Assembly (NCBI GenBank): GCA_017466625.1
Contig: JAFTTT010000029.1
Span: 1 to 33,029, forward strand
Direction of reading: 5' to 3'
DNA: 33,029 nt
Origin: Clostridia bacterium
GTDB lineage: Bacteria; Bacillota; Clostridia; Oscillospirales; CAG-272
A program made the position numbers and the translations under genes. Position 1 is the first letter of the stretch. Each line of letters begins with the position of its first letter. Under the pieces are notes generated by a model, which saw only the letters and a list, made by a program, of their open reading frames with translations, ran no database searches and was not told where the DNA came from. This document shows positions 5,621-14,665 of the stretch, in pieces.

Positions 5621-7888
5621 ATGACCACGCAATCAAGTTTGAACCAACTGCAAAGCATCGCACAGCGTATTAGTGAGATGCGCAGGATCATGGGCTACAC
5701 CTACAAGGAAATGGCCGAAATGACCGAGGTGAGCGAAGAGACCTACCGCTCCTACGAGACGGGTACCGTTGACCTTCCATTTACCTTTATACATAAGTGC
5801 GCAAAGGCGTTCGGACTCGAGCTTACCGACATTCTCGAGGGACACAGCGCAAAGCTTTCCGGCTATACAGTCACCCGACGCGGCGAGGGACTTACCACCG
5901 CAAGTGAGGACGGTATCACGATCCAGGATATGGCGCCCCTCTTCCGCAAAAAGCTCGCAACTCCCTACTGGGTAACCTATCAGTATTCCGAGGAGCTTCA
6001 GAAGCAGCCGATACATACCGTTACTCACGCAGGACAGGAATTTGATATGGTAGTCAAGGGCTCGATGCGTATCCGAATCGGCGACCGCGAGGAGGTGCTC
6101 CGCGAGGGCGACAGCGTCTTCTTCAAGTCGTCCACCCCCCACGGAATGATCGCCGTTGACGGCGAGGACTGCGTGTTCCTTGCTATGATCATGGCGTCCG
6201 ACGCGACTGACCAGCCGATGTATATCGGTAACGGTGAGCATGCAGCAACGAGAGTGCCTCTCCTTTGCGAGAAGTTCGTAAAGACGACCGAGGATGAGCG
6301 CGGTGTTCTCACCGACGTTAACTATGAAAATGAGGAGAAGTACAACTTCGCCTTCGATACCGTCGACGAGATCGCGCGCCGTCAGCCCGACAAGCTCGCA
6401 ATGCTTCACGTTTCGAACGATATGACAGAGCGCCGTTTCACCTTCAAGGACATCAAGGACGCATCATCGCAGAGCGCCAATTACTTCAAGTCGCTCGGCA
6501 TCAAGCGCGGCGACCGCGTAATGCTCGTTCTCAAGCGTCACTATCAGTTCTGGTTCGCGATTCTCGGGCTTCACAAGCTCGGCGCGATCGCAATTCCCGC
6601 GACGAATCAGCTCGTTGAAAAGGACTTCGTTTACCGCTTTAACGCCGCGGGCGTAAGTGCTATCCTCTGCACCGCTGACGGCGACACCGCACATCAGGCA
6701 GAGCTTGCCGAAAAGGCATACGGAAATGAGCTCACAAAGATCCTCGTCGGCGGAAAGAGAGACGGCTGGCACGATTTTGACTCCGAATATTCCCTCTTCA
6801 GCCGCCGCTTCGTCCGCGAAGAAGACGCTCCCTGCGGCTCCGATCCTATGCTTATGCTCTTTACGTCGGGAACGACCGGCTATCCGAAGATGGCAATGCA
6901 CTCCTATAAGTACGCTCTCGGTCATTTCGTAACCGCCAAATATTGGCACCTTTGCGAGCAGGACGGACTGCACTTCACCATCTCCGAGACGGGCTGGGGA
7001 AAGGCACTCTGGGGCAAGCTTTACGGTCAGTGGCTCTGCGAGGGCGCGGTCTTCACATACGACTTCGACCGCTTCGATTCCGAGAAGATCCTTCCGATGT
7101 TCGCAAAGTACGGAATCACGACCTTCTGTGCTCCGCCTACCATGTACAGAATGCTTATCAAGCAGGATCTGAGCAAATACGACCTCTCCTCCATCCGTCA
7201 CGCAACGACGGCAGGCGAGGCACTCAACCCCGAGGTCTACTATCAGTTCGAAAAGGCAACGGGACTTCACATCGCAGAGGGCTTCGGTCAGACCGAAATG
7301 ACCCTCGGTATTGCAAATCTCTACGGTACTCAGCTTAAGCCGGGCGCTATGGGTAAGCCCGTTCCCGGATACGGGATCGACCTCGTCGATACCGACGGAA
7401 ATCCCGTTCCCGACGGTGTCAACGGTGAGATCGTCATCCGCACCGACAAGAAGATCTCCTGCGGAGTCTTCCTCGGATATTATCTCAATAAAGAGGCAAC
7501 CGACAGCGTATGGCACGACGGAATGTACCATACGGGCGACCTCGCATGGCGCGATGAGGACGGCTACTACTGGTACGTCGGCCGTGCCGATGACGTCATC
7601 AAGAGTTCGGGCTACCGTATCGGACCGTTCGAGATCGAATCGACCATCATGGAGCTTCCTTACGTCCTTGAGTGCGGTGTTTGCGCTGCGCCCGACGAGG
7701 TAAGAGGTCAGGTGGTCAAGGCGTGCATCGTCCTCGTTCCGGGAACAAATGCTTCCGACGAGCTCAAAAAGGAGATCCAGGATTACGTCAAGAGCCGTAC
7801 CGCTCCCTATAAGTATCCGAGAATCGTCGAGTTCCGCACCGAGCTTCCCAAGACGATCAGCGGAAAGATCATGAGAAACAAGCTTTAA
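5621..7888 (+). CDS. XRE-HTH / cupin / acyl-CoA synthetase fusion, first copy
   Basis: 755 aa. An XRE/Cro-type helix-turn-helix (about 15-72), a cupin barrel (about 125-195; HAGQE at 136-140 and STPHGM at 171-176) and an AMP-forming acyl-CoA ligase (about 240-755). Ligase motifs: TSGTTGYPK (415-423), FGQTE (555-559), TGD (638-640) and catalytic lysine K749 in SGKI. HTH plus cupin alone is the layout of small-molecule-responsive repressors such as PuuR; joined to a full ligase it suggests an enzyme that also binds DNA (inference). The ligase resembles medium-chain, branched-chain or aryl-acid ligases. The start at 5621 follows GAAAGG and lies after the T-box terminator; an upstream in-frame extension would run through the riboswitch and is rejected. 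First gene of the T-box operon. Confidence 0.92.
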   Translation: MTTQSSLNQLQSIAQRISEMRRIMGYTYKEMAEMTEVSEETYRSYETGTVDLPFTFIHKCAKAFGLELTDILEGHSAKLSGYTVTRRGEGLTTASEDGITIQDMAPLFRKKLATPYWVTYQYSEELQKQPIHTVTHAGQEFDMVVKGSMRIRIGDREEVLREGDSVFFKSSTPHGMIAVDGEDCVFLAMIMASDATDQPMYIGNGEHAATRVPLLCEKFVKTTEDERGVLTDVNYENEEKYNFAFDTVDEIARRQPDKLAMLHVSNDMTERRFTFKDIKDASSQSANYFKSLGIKRGDRVMLVLKRHYQFWFAILGLHKLGAIAIPATNQLVEKDFVYRFNAAGVSAILCTADGDTAHQAELAEKAYGNELTKILVGGKRDGWHDFDSEYSLFSRRFVREEDAPCGSDPMLMLFTSGTTGYPKMAMHSYKYALGHFVTAKYWHLCEQDGLHFTISETGWGKALWGKLYGQWLCEGAVFTYDFDRFDSEKILPMFAKYGITTFCAPPTMYRMLIKQDLSKYDLSSIRHATTAGEALNPEVYYQFEKATGLHIAEGFGQTEMTLGIANLYGTQLKPGAMGKPVPGYGIDLVDTDGNPVPDGVNGEIVIRTDKKISCGVFLGYYLNKEATDSVWHDGMYHTGDLAWRDEDGYYWYVGRADDVIKSSGYRIGPFEIESTIMELPYVLECGVCAAPDEVRGQVVKACIVLVPGTNASDELKKEIQDYVKSRTAPYKYPRIVEFRTELPKTISGKIMRNKL

Positions 7889-7924
7889 TGAAGAAATTGT
7901 CAGCACTGTGGCTTCAAAAAAATG

Positions 7925-7954
7925 TTGACAAGTGGCTTATAACTATACTATAAT
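7925..7954 (+). promoter_or_regulatory. Promoter between the two fusion genes
   Basis: TTGACA (7925-7930), 18-bp spacer, TATAAT (7949-7954). The motif GTGGCTT occurs just before it (7909-7915) and again inside the spacer (7932-7938), each preceded by a TGTnnnCA-like segment. This is a possible operator for the HTH proteins. Confidence 0.65.
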
Positions 7955-7986
7955 ATAATTTATCAATTATTTTTACGTCGAGGTTC

Positions 7987-10266
7987 ATGGTGGAACAGAA
8001 TTTCAGTTCAATGGAACATAAAATAAAAGAGATCGCCGACCGTATCAAGGAGCTTCGTATCATCACGGGACTGACCGTCGAGGATATGGCTTCGCGTACC
8101 GGAATGAGCGTCGAGGAATACGAGCAGTGCGAAGCGGGAAACCGCAACCTCAGCATCGCTTTCCTCTATCATTGCACGCTCAGCTTCGGCGTCGATATGG
8201 GAGATATTCTCGAGGGTAAATCCCCGAAGCTCCGCTCCTACGCGCTTACACGTAAGGGCGAGGGTCAGAGGATAGAGGAAGCACACAATATGGTTGGTTA
8301 CAACCTCGCCTCGGGCTTCCGTAACCGTATCGCTCGTCCCCTTGATATGAAGATGAATTACCGTCCCGATGCCGAGATCGAGCTCGTGACTCACGAGGGT
8401 CAGGAGTGCGACATCGTCATCAAGGGTCAGATGAAGATACAGATCGGCGAGCATACCGAGATACTTAACCCGGGTGACACCATCTATTACGATTCGGGAA
8501 CGCCTCACGGTATGATGGCGGTCGGCGGCGAGGACTGCGCGTTCTACGCTATCGTCCTTCGAAACCAGGCGGCAAGAATCGGCGAGCAGGAGGCGGAAGC
8601 GTCCGTCGCAACGAAGCGCCGCGCCGAGGACAGCGAGGTCCGAGTCTATAGTGACTTCATTACCCCGACAGAGGAAAACGGCGTTCTTACAAAGATCGCA
8701 TTTAAGAACGAGGAAAAGTTCAATTTCGCCTTCGACGTCGTCGACGAGCTCGGCAAGCGTAAGCCAAATAAGCTCGCAATGCTTCACGTAAGTGAAAACG
8801 GCGAGGAAAGACGCCTCACATTCGCCGATATGAAGAAGGAATCGGCGCGTGCCGCAAACTACTTCAAGTCGCTCGGCATCAAGCGCGGAGACCGCGTAAT
8901 GCTCATTCTCAAGCGTCACTATCAGTTCTGGTTCGCAGTGCTCGGCCTGCATAAGCTCGGAGCTATTGCAATTCCCGCGCCGAATCAGCTTCTTGAAAAG
9001 GACCTTTCCTACCGCTTCAACGCCGCTAACGTAAAGGCAATACTCTGTACTGCCGACGGCGAGGTCGCGAATTCTGTCGAGAATGCCGCGAAGAGCTGTC
9101 CCTGCCTTGAGCACAAGATACTCGTAAACGGCAGCCGCGACGGCTGGCACGATTTTAACGAGGAATACGCGCTCTTCAGCAGTCACTTCCTCCGTACCGA
9201 GGATTCTCCCTGCGGCTCCGACCCGATGCTCATGTTCTTTACGTCGGGAACGTCGGGCTACCCGAAGATCGCCGCGCACAACTATAAGTATCCTCTCGGT
9301 CATTTCATAACCGCAAAATACTGGCATCAGGTCAACCCCGACGGTCTCCACCTCACCATCTCCGATACGGGATGGGCAAAGGCAATGTGGGGTAAGATGT
9401 ACGGTCAGTGGCTCTGCGAGGCGGCGAACTTCGTTTACGACTTCGACCGCTTCGACGCAGAAAAGATCCTTCCCCTCTTTGCAAAGTATGGCATCACGAC
9501 CTTCTGCGCGCCGCCTACCATGTATAGAATGCTCATCAAGCAGGATATCAGCCGATTCGACCTCTCGTCCATCGAGCACGCATCGACTGCAGGCGAAGCG
9601 CTTAACCCAGAGGTGTTCCGCAAGTTTGAAGAACACACGGGACTCAAGATAATGGAGGGCTTCGGTCAGTCCGAAAGCACGCTCATCATCGGTAACCTCG
9701 CAGGCGGAAGCCATAAGATCGGATCTATGGGTAAGCCGGTACCGCTTTACGACGTTCACCTGCTTGATCCCGACGGTAACGAGGTTGAAAGCGGTGAAAA
9801 CGGCGAAATTTGTATCAGCATCAAGGACGGTCTACCCTGCGGTCTTGCTTACGCGTACGAAGGAAACGAAGAAGTCACCGCCGAGACCTGGCGCGACGGC
9901 TTCTACCATACGGGCGACCTCGCCTGGAAGGATGAGGACGGCTTCCTCTGGTACGTCGGACGTGCCGATGACGTTATTAAATCTTCGGGCTACCGTATCG
10001 GACCGTTTGAGATCGAAAACGTCATAATGGAGCTTCCCTACATACTCGAATGCGGAGTTTCCGCCGCGCCCGACGAGATAAGAGGTCAGGTCGTCAAGGC
10101 AAGCATCGTTCTCGTCAAGGGAATGGTCGGCACAGACGAGCTTAAGAAGCAGATACAGGATTACGTAAAATCCCGTACCGCGCCCTATAAGTACCCGAGA
10201 ATAGTTGAATTCCGCGAGAGCTTACCCAAGACTACAAGCGGAAAGATCATAAGAAAACAGCTTTGA
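7987..10266 (+). CDS. XRE-HTH / cupin / acyl-CoA synthetase fusion, second copy
   Basis: 759 aa, same three-domain order as the previous gene: HTH about 20-76, cupin about 128-200, ligase about 240-759 with TSGTSGYPK, FGQSE, TGD and C-terminal K753 in SGKI. The ligase halves are closely similar over long blocks (for example KSLGIKRGDRVML, RHYQFWF), so the two genes are a tandem duplication. FGQTE has become FGQSE and the substrate-pocket region differs, so the acids may differ. GAGG lies only 3 nt before the ATG at 7987; GTG at 7990 or ATG at 8011 are alternatives. It has its own promoter, so it can be expressed apart from the T-box. Its stop precedes the next ATG by 2 nt. Confidence 0.92.
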   Translation: MVEQNFSSMEHKIKEIADRIKELRIITGLTVEDMASRTGMSVEEYEQCEAGNRNLSIAFLYHCTLSFGVDMGDILEGKSPKLRSYALTRKGEGQRIEEAHNMVGYNLASGFRNRIARPLDMKMNYRPDAEIELVTHEGQECDIVIKGQMKIQIGEHTEILNPGDTIYYDSGTPHGMMAVGGEDCAFYAIVLRNQAARIGEQEAEASVATKRRAEDSEVRVYSDFITPTEENGVLTKIAFKNEEKFNFAFDVVDELGKRKPNKLAMLHVSENGEERRLTFADMKKESARAANYFKSLGIKRGDRVMLILKRHYQFWFAVLGLHKLGAIAIPAPNQLLEKDLSYRFNAANVKAILCTADGEVANSVENAAKSCPCLEHKILVNGSRDGWHDFNEEYALFSSHFLRTEDSPCGSDPMLMFFTSGTSGYPKIAAHNYKYPLGHFITAKYWHQVNPDGLHLTISDTGWAKAMWGKMYGQWLCEAANFVYDFDRFDAEKILPLFAKYGITTFCAPPTMYRMLIKQDISRFDLSSIEHASTAGEALNPEVFRKFEEHTGLKIMEGFGQSESTLIIGNLAGGSHKIGSMGKPVPLYDVHLLDPDGNEVESGENGEICISIKDGLPCGLAYAYEGNEEVTAETWRDGFYHTGDLAWKDEDGFLWYVGRADDVIKSSGYRIGPFEIENVIMELPYILECGVSAAPDEIRGQVVKASIVLVKGMVGTDELKKQIQDYVKSRTAPYKYPRIVEFRESLPKTTSGKIIRKQL

Positions 10267-10268
10267 TT

Positions 10269-10949
10269 ATGGAAAATAAGCGACTAACCCTTTTTGCAGG
10301 TCACTACGGAAGCGGCAAGACGAATATTGCCGTGAATTACGCGATAAAGCTTGCCTCCGAAGGAAAAAAGGTGTGTATTGCCGACCTCGACATCGTAAAT
10401 CCCTACTTCCGTACAAAGGACAGCGAGGATGAGCTTAAGGCAAACGGCATCGACCTTATCTCTCCGCAGTACGCAAATACGAACGTCGACCTGCCTGCTC
10501 TTCCCGCCGAAAGTTATCGGCTCGTGCAGGACAGATCGGTCTACGGCATAATGGACATCGGCGGCGACGACCGCGGCGCTTACGCGCTCGGCAGATTCGT
10601 CGATGCGATAAAGGCGGAGAATAATTACTCAATGGCATTCGTATCTAACTGCTACCGCCCGCTTACAAGCACCGTCGACGGTGCTATCGAGATAATGAGA
10701 GAAATTGAGAGTGCGTGCGGACTAAACTTCACCTGCATCGTCAATAACTCAAATCTCGGTAAGATTACGACGCCCGAGACCGTCACCGATTCGTTTCCCT
10801 ATATCGAGGAGCTTTGTAAAAAAACGGGTCTTCCTCTCTGGATGCACACGGCGGTGAAAGAGGTCGCGGATAAGCTGACGGGCGTGCCCGTTATGGCAAT
10901 GACGCTTCAAAAGAAATATTTCGATATACCCGATTTCCCTGAGGTATAA
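10269..10949 (+). CDS. ParA/MinD-like P-loop ATPase
   Basis: 226 aa. N-terminal deviant Walker A GHYGSGKTN (about 9-17), ADLDIVNPYFR (Walker A'-like switch) and MDIGGDD (Walker B region), typical of SIMIBI-class nucleotide-binding proteins. The function is not known; similar ATPases are often found beside 2-oxoacid:ferredoxin oxidoreductase genes, and a role in cofactor insertion or complex assembly is possible (inference). The ATG at 10269 is chosen over an in-frame TTG at 10263 because the TTG overlaps the previous stop. No clear ribosome binding site is visible, so translational coupling is likely. It lies directly before the ferredoxin subunit gene. Confidence 0.8.
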   Translation: MENKRLTLFAGHYGSGKTNIAVNYAIKLASEGKKVCIADLDIVNPYFRTKDSEDELKANGIDLISPQYANTNVDLPALPAESYRLVQDRSVYGIMDIGGDDRGAYALGRFVDAIKAENNYSMAFVSNCYRPLTSTVDGAIEIMREIESACGLNFTCIVNNSNLGKITTPETVTDSFPYIEELCKKTGLPLWMHTAVKEVADKLTGVPVMAMTLQKKYFDIPDFPEV

Positions 10950-10970
10950 CGAACAAATAAGGAGAAAACA

Positions 10971-11177
10971 ATGGCAAAGGTAACTTTCAACACCGATATG
11001 TGTAAGGGCTGCGGTCTTTGCGTCGGCGCTTGCCCCAAGGGATGTCTTGAGATCGCGTCCGACAAGCTTAACGCAAAGGGTTATTCCCCCGCATATATCA
11101 AGGATCAGGATAAATGTATAGGTTGTGCATTCTGTGCGACGATGTGTCCCGACTGCATTATAACCGTTGAGAAATAA
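10971..11177 (+). CDS. 2-oxoacid:ferredoxin oxidoreductase, ferredoxin (delta) subunit
   Basis: 68 aa with two classic 4Fe-4S motifs, CKGCGLCVGACP and CIGCAFCATMCP. It carries electrons between the TPP active site of the oxidoreductase and free ferredoxin in the cytoplasm. AAGGAG ribosome binding site at about 10960. It precedes alpha, beta and gamma subunit genes with gaps of 1-10 bp, the delta-alpha-beta-gamma order of four-subunit KOR/VOR enzymes. Confidence 0.92.
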   Translation: MAKVTFNTDMCKGCGLCVGACPKGCLEIASDKLNAKGYSPAYIKDQDKCIGCAFCATMCPDCIITVEK

Positions 11178-11187
11178 GGAGAAAACC

Positions 11188-12249
11188 ATGGCAGAAAGAA
11201 TTTTGATGAAGGGCAACGAGGCGATAGCAGAAGCGGCTATCCGCGCAGGTTGCCGCCACTATTTCGGTTATCCTATCACTCCCCAGACCGAGATCGCCGC
11301 TTATATGGCAAAGAAAATGCCCAAGATCGGCGGAGTATTCCTTCAGGCAGAGAGTGAGATAGCTTCGATAAATATGGTCTACGGCGCGTCTGCGGCGGGA
11401 ATGAGAGTAATGACCTCGTCCTCCAGCCCCGGAATCTCGCTCAAGACCGAGGGGCTCAGCTACATTGCCGGCTCCGACGTTCCCGCGCTCGTTGTAAACG
11501 TGCAGAGAGGCGGCCCGGGTCTCGGCGGAATCCAGCCCTCGCAGTCCGACTATTTCCAGGCGACTAAAGGCGGCGGTCACGGTGACTACCGTATGATCGT
11601 TCTCGCGCCTGCGTCGGTTCAGGAAATGGCAAGCTTGACCATCAAGGGCTTCGACCTTGCCGACAAGTACTGCATGACCTCTATGATCCTCGCTGACGGT
11701 ACCATCGGTCAGATGATGGAGCCGATCGTATTCGAGGACGAAGAGCCGAAAACATACGAAAAGCCGTGGGCGCTCACGGGTACCGAATGTAAGCGTCCCC
11801 ATAACATAATCAACTCTCTCTATCTTAAGCCCGAGGAGCTCGAGAAAAAGAACTTCGACCGCTACGAAAAGTATAAGCTGATTGAAGAAAACGAGCCGAT
11901 GTGGGAGGAATACATGATGGAGGACGCAGATATCTGCGTCGTCGCATTCGGTATTGCCTCGAGAGTTGCTAAAAACGCAGTTGTTACTGCAAGAAGCGAG
12001 GGCATAAAGGTCGGTCTTATCCGTCCCATCACCCTTTGGCCCTTCCCCGTAGCTCCGATCTCTGCCGCCGCCGATAAGGTAAAGGCGTTCATCTCGGTCG
12101 AGCTCAACATGGGACAGATGGTCGAGGACATCAAGCTCGCTTCGCAGTGTAAGAAGCCCGTTATGCTCTGTAACCGTACGGGCGGTATGATACCCAGCCC
12201 CGATCAGGTGCTTGAATCTATACGCAAGGTAGAGAAAGGAGATAATTAA
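11188..12249 (+). CDS. vorB: Branched-chain 2-oxoacid:ferredoxin oxidoreductase, alpha subunit (VorB)
   Basis: 353 aa, pyrimidine-binding/transketolase C domain subunit. It begins [36 protein letters not shown], with YPITP diagnostic for the KOR/VOR alpha subunit, then [16 protein letters not shown] and [11 protein letters not shown]. The usual reaction is oxidative decarboxylation of 3-methyl-2-oxobutanoate and related acids to acyl-CoA, CO2 and reduced ferredoxin; it is reversible with low-potential ferredoxin. The ATG at 11188 has AAGGAG 7 nt upstream; an in-frame ATG at 11167 would overlap the ferredoxin gene and is not used. Substrate assignment to branched-chain rather than 2-oxoglutarate rests on similarity to VorB and on the neighbouring amino acid dehydrogenase. 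Confidence 0.9.
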   Translation: MAERILMKGNEAIAEAAIRAGCRHYFGYPITPQTEIAAYMAKKMPKIGGVFLQAESEIASINMVYGASAAGMRVMTSSSSPGISLKTEGLSYIAGSDVPALVVNVQRGGPGLGGIQPSQSDYFQATKGGGHGDYRMIVLAPASVQEMASLTIKGFDLADKYCMTSMILADGTIGQMMEPIVFEDEEPKTYEKPWALTGTECKRPHNIINSLYLKPEELEKKNFDRYEKYKLIEENEPMWEEYMMEDADICVVAFGIASRVAKNAVVTARSEGIKVGLIRPITLWPFPVAPISAAADKVKAFISVELNMGQMVEDIKLASQCKKPVMLCNRTGGMIPSPDQVLESIRKVEKGDN

Positions 12250-12250
12250 G

Positions 12251-13003
12251 ATGGCTACAGTATTTGAAAAACCCAAGTCACTTACCGACGCTCCCTTCCA
12301 CTACTGCCCCGGTTGTCCTCACGGAATCATCCACCGCCTTGTCGCAGAGGTAATGGATGAGCTCGGAATCGAGGGTAAGGCAATAGGCGTTGCACCCGTC
12401 GGATGCGCAGTTATGGCTTACGACTACTTCGCTTGCGATATGATCGAAGCGCCTCACGGACGCGCACCTGCTGTCGCAACGGGAATCAAGCGTTGCCGTC
12501 CCGAAAACGTGGTATTCACCTACCAGGGCGACGGAGACTTAGCGTCTATCGGTATGGCAGAGACCGTACATTCTGCCGCAAGAAACGAAAACATCACCGT
12601 CATCTTCGTAAATAACGCAATTTACGGTATGACGGGCGGTCAGATGGCGCCGACGAGCTTGCCCGGACAGGTAACTCAGACCTCTCCCTACGGACGTGAC
12701 GTAAAGCACTGCGGATGGCCTATCAAGGTAAGCGAAATGCTTGCTACCCTCGAGGGTCCCGAGTATATTGCGCGCGTTGCCGTAAACAACGTAAAGAACG
12801 TAAAGAACGCCAAGAAGGCGATAAAGAAAGCATTTGAAAATCAGATCGCAGGAAAGGGCTTCTCGCTTGTTGAAGTCGTTTCCGCCTGCCCGACCAACTG
12901 GGGAATGACGCCCGAAGCGGCGCTCAAGTGGGTCGAAAGCGATATGCTTCCTTACTACCCGATCGGCGTATACAAGGACAGAAGCGCAAAGGAGGATGAG
13001 TAA
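12251..13003 (+). CDS. 2-oxoacid:ferredoxin oxidoreductase, beta (TPP-binding) subunit
   Basis: 250 aa. CPGCPHG near residue 19, the family's cofactor/cluster region, and the TPP-Mg motif from GDGDLASIG to [14 protein letters not shown] (about 96-132). It forms the catalytic centre with the alpha subunit. It starts 1 nt after the alpha stop, with AGGAGA ahead of the ATG. Family length is usual. Confidence 0.92.
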   Translation: MATVFEKPKSLTDAPFHYCPGCPHGIIHRLVAEVMDELGIEGKAIGVAPVGCAVMAYDYFACDMIEAPHGRAPAVATGIKRCRPENVVFTYQGDGDLASIGMAETVHSAARNENITVIFVNNAIYGMTGGQMAPTSLPGQVTQTSPYGRDVKHCGWPIKVSEMLATLEGPEYIARVAVNNVKNVKNAKKAIKKAFENQIAGKGFSLVEVVSACPTNWGMTPEAALKWVESDMLPYYPIGVYKDRSAKEDE

Positions 13004-13004
13004 T

Positions 13005-13544
13005 ATGAAAACGACTCAGATCCTCATCGCCGGCTTCGGCGGACAGGGAATCCTCTTCTCGGGTAAGTTCCTTGCATACAAGGGACTTATGGAGGACTGT
13101 CAGGTATCCTGGCTTCCCTCATACGGCCCCGAAATGAGAGGCGGAACGGCTAACTGTAACGTCATCCTTTCCGATACTCCCGTCGGCTCGCCGATAATCA
13201 CGACTCCCGACGTCCTTATCGCAATGAACACTCCCTCGCTTCAGAAGTACGTCGATACCGTCGTCCCCGGCGGACAGATATACGTTGACTCATCGCTTAT
13301 CGATATAAAGGTCGAAAGAAACGACGTGGACGTTTTCTACATCCCCGCAACTCAAATGGCAAAGAACGAGGGAATTGCGACCCTTGCAAATATGGTCATC
13401 GTCGGACACCTGCTTGAAAACCACCCCGAGCTTTCCTTTGAAGGAACGGAAGAGGTCGTCGAAAAGCTCGTTCCCGCAAAGAAGGCGGCCCTTAAGGAGC
13501 TTAATATGAAAGCTCTCAATATGGGAATGACCTACAATAAGTAA
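13005..13544 (+). CDS. 2-oxoacid:ferredoxin oxidoreductase, gamma subunit
   Basis: 179 aa. The N-terminal GFGGQGILFSGKFLA and SYGPEMRGGTANCNV are hallmarks of the gamma (catalytic domain) subunit, which closes over CoA. GGAGG (12991-12995) is 9 nt before the ATG at 13005 but touches the in-frame ATG at 12996, so 13005 is preferred. The gene begins 1 nt after the beta stop. Confidence 0.92.
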   Translation: MKTTQILIAGFGGQGILFSGKFLAYKGLMEDCQVSWLPSYGPEMRGGTANCNVILSDTPVGSPIITTPDVLIAMNTPSLQKYVDTVVPGGQIYVDSSLIDIKVERNDVDVFYIPATQMAKNEGIATLANMVIVGHLLENHPELSFEGTEEVVEKLVPAKKAALKELNMKALNMGMTYNK

Positions 13545-13584
13545 TCTCGCTGTTTATACAGCTTTTATCAAAGGAGAAAAACCT

Positions 13585-14616
13585 ATGAATGCAATGACAG
13601 AAATGACAACGTGGCGCCATGAGAAGGTTCTTTTCGTCAACAACGAAAAGGCAGGCCTCAAGGCAATCATCGCGGTACACAACACGAACCTCGGCCCCGC
13701 TATCGGCGGATGCCGTCTCTTCCCCTACGCGTCCTACGACGATGCGCTCTTCGACGTTCTCCGCCTTTCGCGCGGTATGTCGCACAAGAACGCTATCGCA
13801 GGTCTTCCCCACGGCGGCGGTAAGGGCGTAATCATCGCTGATCCTTCAATGAAGACCGAGGCAATGTTCGAGGCGTTCGGCGAAGCAGTCAACAACCTCG
13901 GCGGCGACTACATAACTGCTGAGGACGTAAACACCGACTGCGACGACGCACTCGTAATGCTCCGCAAGACCAACCACATCTGCGGACTTCCCCAGAACAG
14001 CGGCGACCCCTCCCCCTTCACCGCACGCGGCGTATGGCAGGGCATCAAGGCGACCGCAAAGGTAACCTTCGGCACCGACTCTCTCGACGGACTCACCATC
14101 GCAGTTCAGGGTCTCGGTAAGGTCGGCTACGACCTCTGCCGTCACCTCCACAACAGCGGCGCAAAGCTTATCGTTGCTAACCGTTCCAACAAGGAGATCG
14201 CTGCTAAGGCGGCTGAAGAATTCGGCGCGACCGTAGTTTCGACCGACGAGATCATGTCAGTCAAGTGCGACATCTTCTCCCCGAACGCAATGGGCGCTAT
14301 CATCAACCCCAAAACCATTCCTACCCTCAACTGTAAGGCAGTTGCAGGCGGCGCGAACAACCAGATCCTCGACGAGGCATCGGGTCTTGCGCTCAAGGCA
14401 AGAGGAATCTACTACGCACCCGACTTCGTAATCAACGGCGGCGGCGTTATCAACGCAGCAGCAGAGGTTGACGGACCTTACAACAAGGACGCAGTTCTTA
14501 AGAAGGTCGACAACATCTACAACTCGATCGAGCAGATCCTCACCGAGTCCAAGGCAACCGGTAAGCCCGAGGGCGTTATCGCAACCGAAATGGCTGAAAA
14601 GATCATCTACGGCTGA
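13585..14616 (+). CDS. Glu/Leu/Phe/Val dehydrogenase, probably leucine dehydrogenase
   Basis: 343 aa, the short form typical of leucine/valine/phenylalanine dehydrogenases rather than the about 450-aa glutamate enzyme. GPAIGGCR, the catalytic-lysine block MSHKNAIAGLPHGGGKG, TAEDVNTD, and the NAD-binding GLGKVGYDLC followed by NRS. It reversibly aminates branched-chain 2-oxo acids with ammonia and NADH. AAGGAG lies before the ATG. It is 40 bp after the gamma subunit gene and is the last gene of the operon, before a terminator. Leucine, valine and phenylalanine specificity cannot be separated by eye. Confidence 0.9.
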   Translation: MNAMTEMTTWRHEKVLFVNNEKAGLKAIIAVHNTNLGPAIGGCRLFPYASYDDALFDVLRLSRGMSHKNAIAGLPHGGGKGVIIADPSMKTEAMFEAFGEAVNNLGGDYITAEDVNTDCDDALVMLRKTNHICGLPQNSGDPSPFTARGVWQGIKATAKVTFGTDSLDGLTIAVQGLGKVGYDLCRHLHNSGAKLIVANRSNKEIAAKAAEEFGATVVSTDEIMSVKCDIFSPNAMGAIINPKTIPTLNCKAVAGGANNQILDEASGLALKARGIYYAPDFVINGGGVINAAAEVDGPYNKDAVLKKVDNIYNSIEQILTESKATGKPEGVIATEMAEKIIYG

Positions 14617-14628
14617 TAAATTGGAATT

Positions 14629-14663
14629 AAAACACCTTGAAGCATCGCTTCAAGGTGTTTTTT
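14629..14663. terminator. Terminator closing the T-box operon
   Basis: Fifteen-bp perfect stem 14629-14643/14647-14661 with loop ATC and a T-run. The A-run arm can also serve the convergent nitroreductase gene. Confidence 0.9.
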
Positions 14664-14665
14664 GC

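Noticed and set aside
8008..9759. Long open frame (583 codons) on the minus strand inside the second ligase fusion gene
   Set aside because: It is antisense to a gene with full domain motifs, has no ribosome binding site or family features, and reflects the codon bias of this moderately GC-rich genome. The same applies to the frames at 6464-7906 and 5633-6409 (minus).
12996..13004. Upstream ATG for the gamma subunit
   Set aside because: It abuts the GGAGG sequence with no spacing; the ATG at 13005 has 9 nt.
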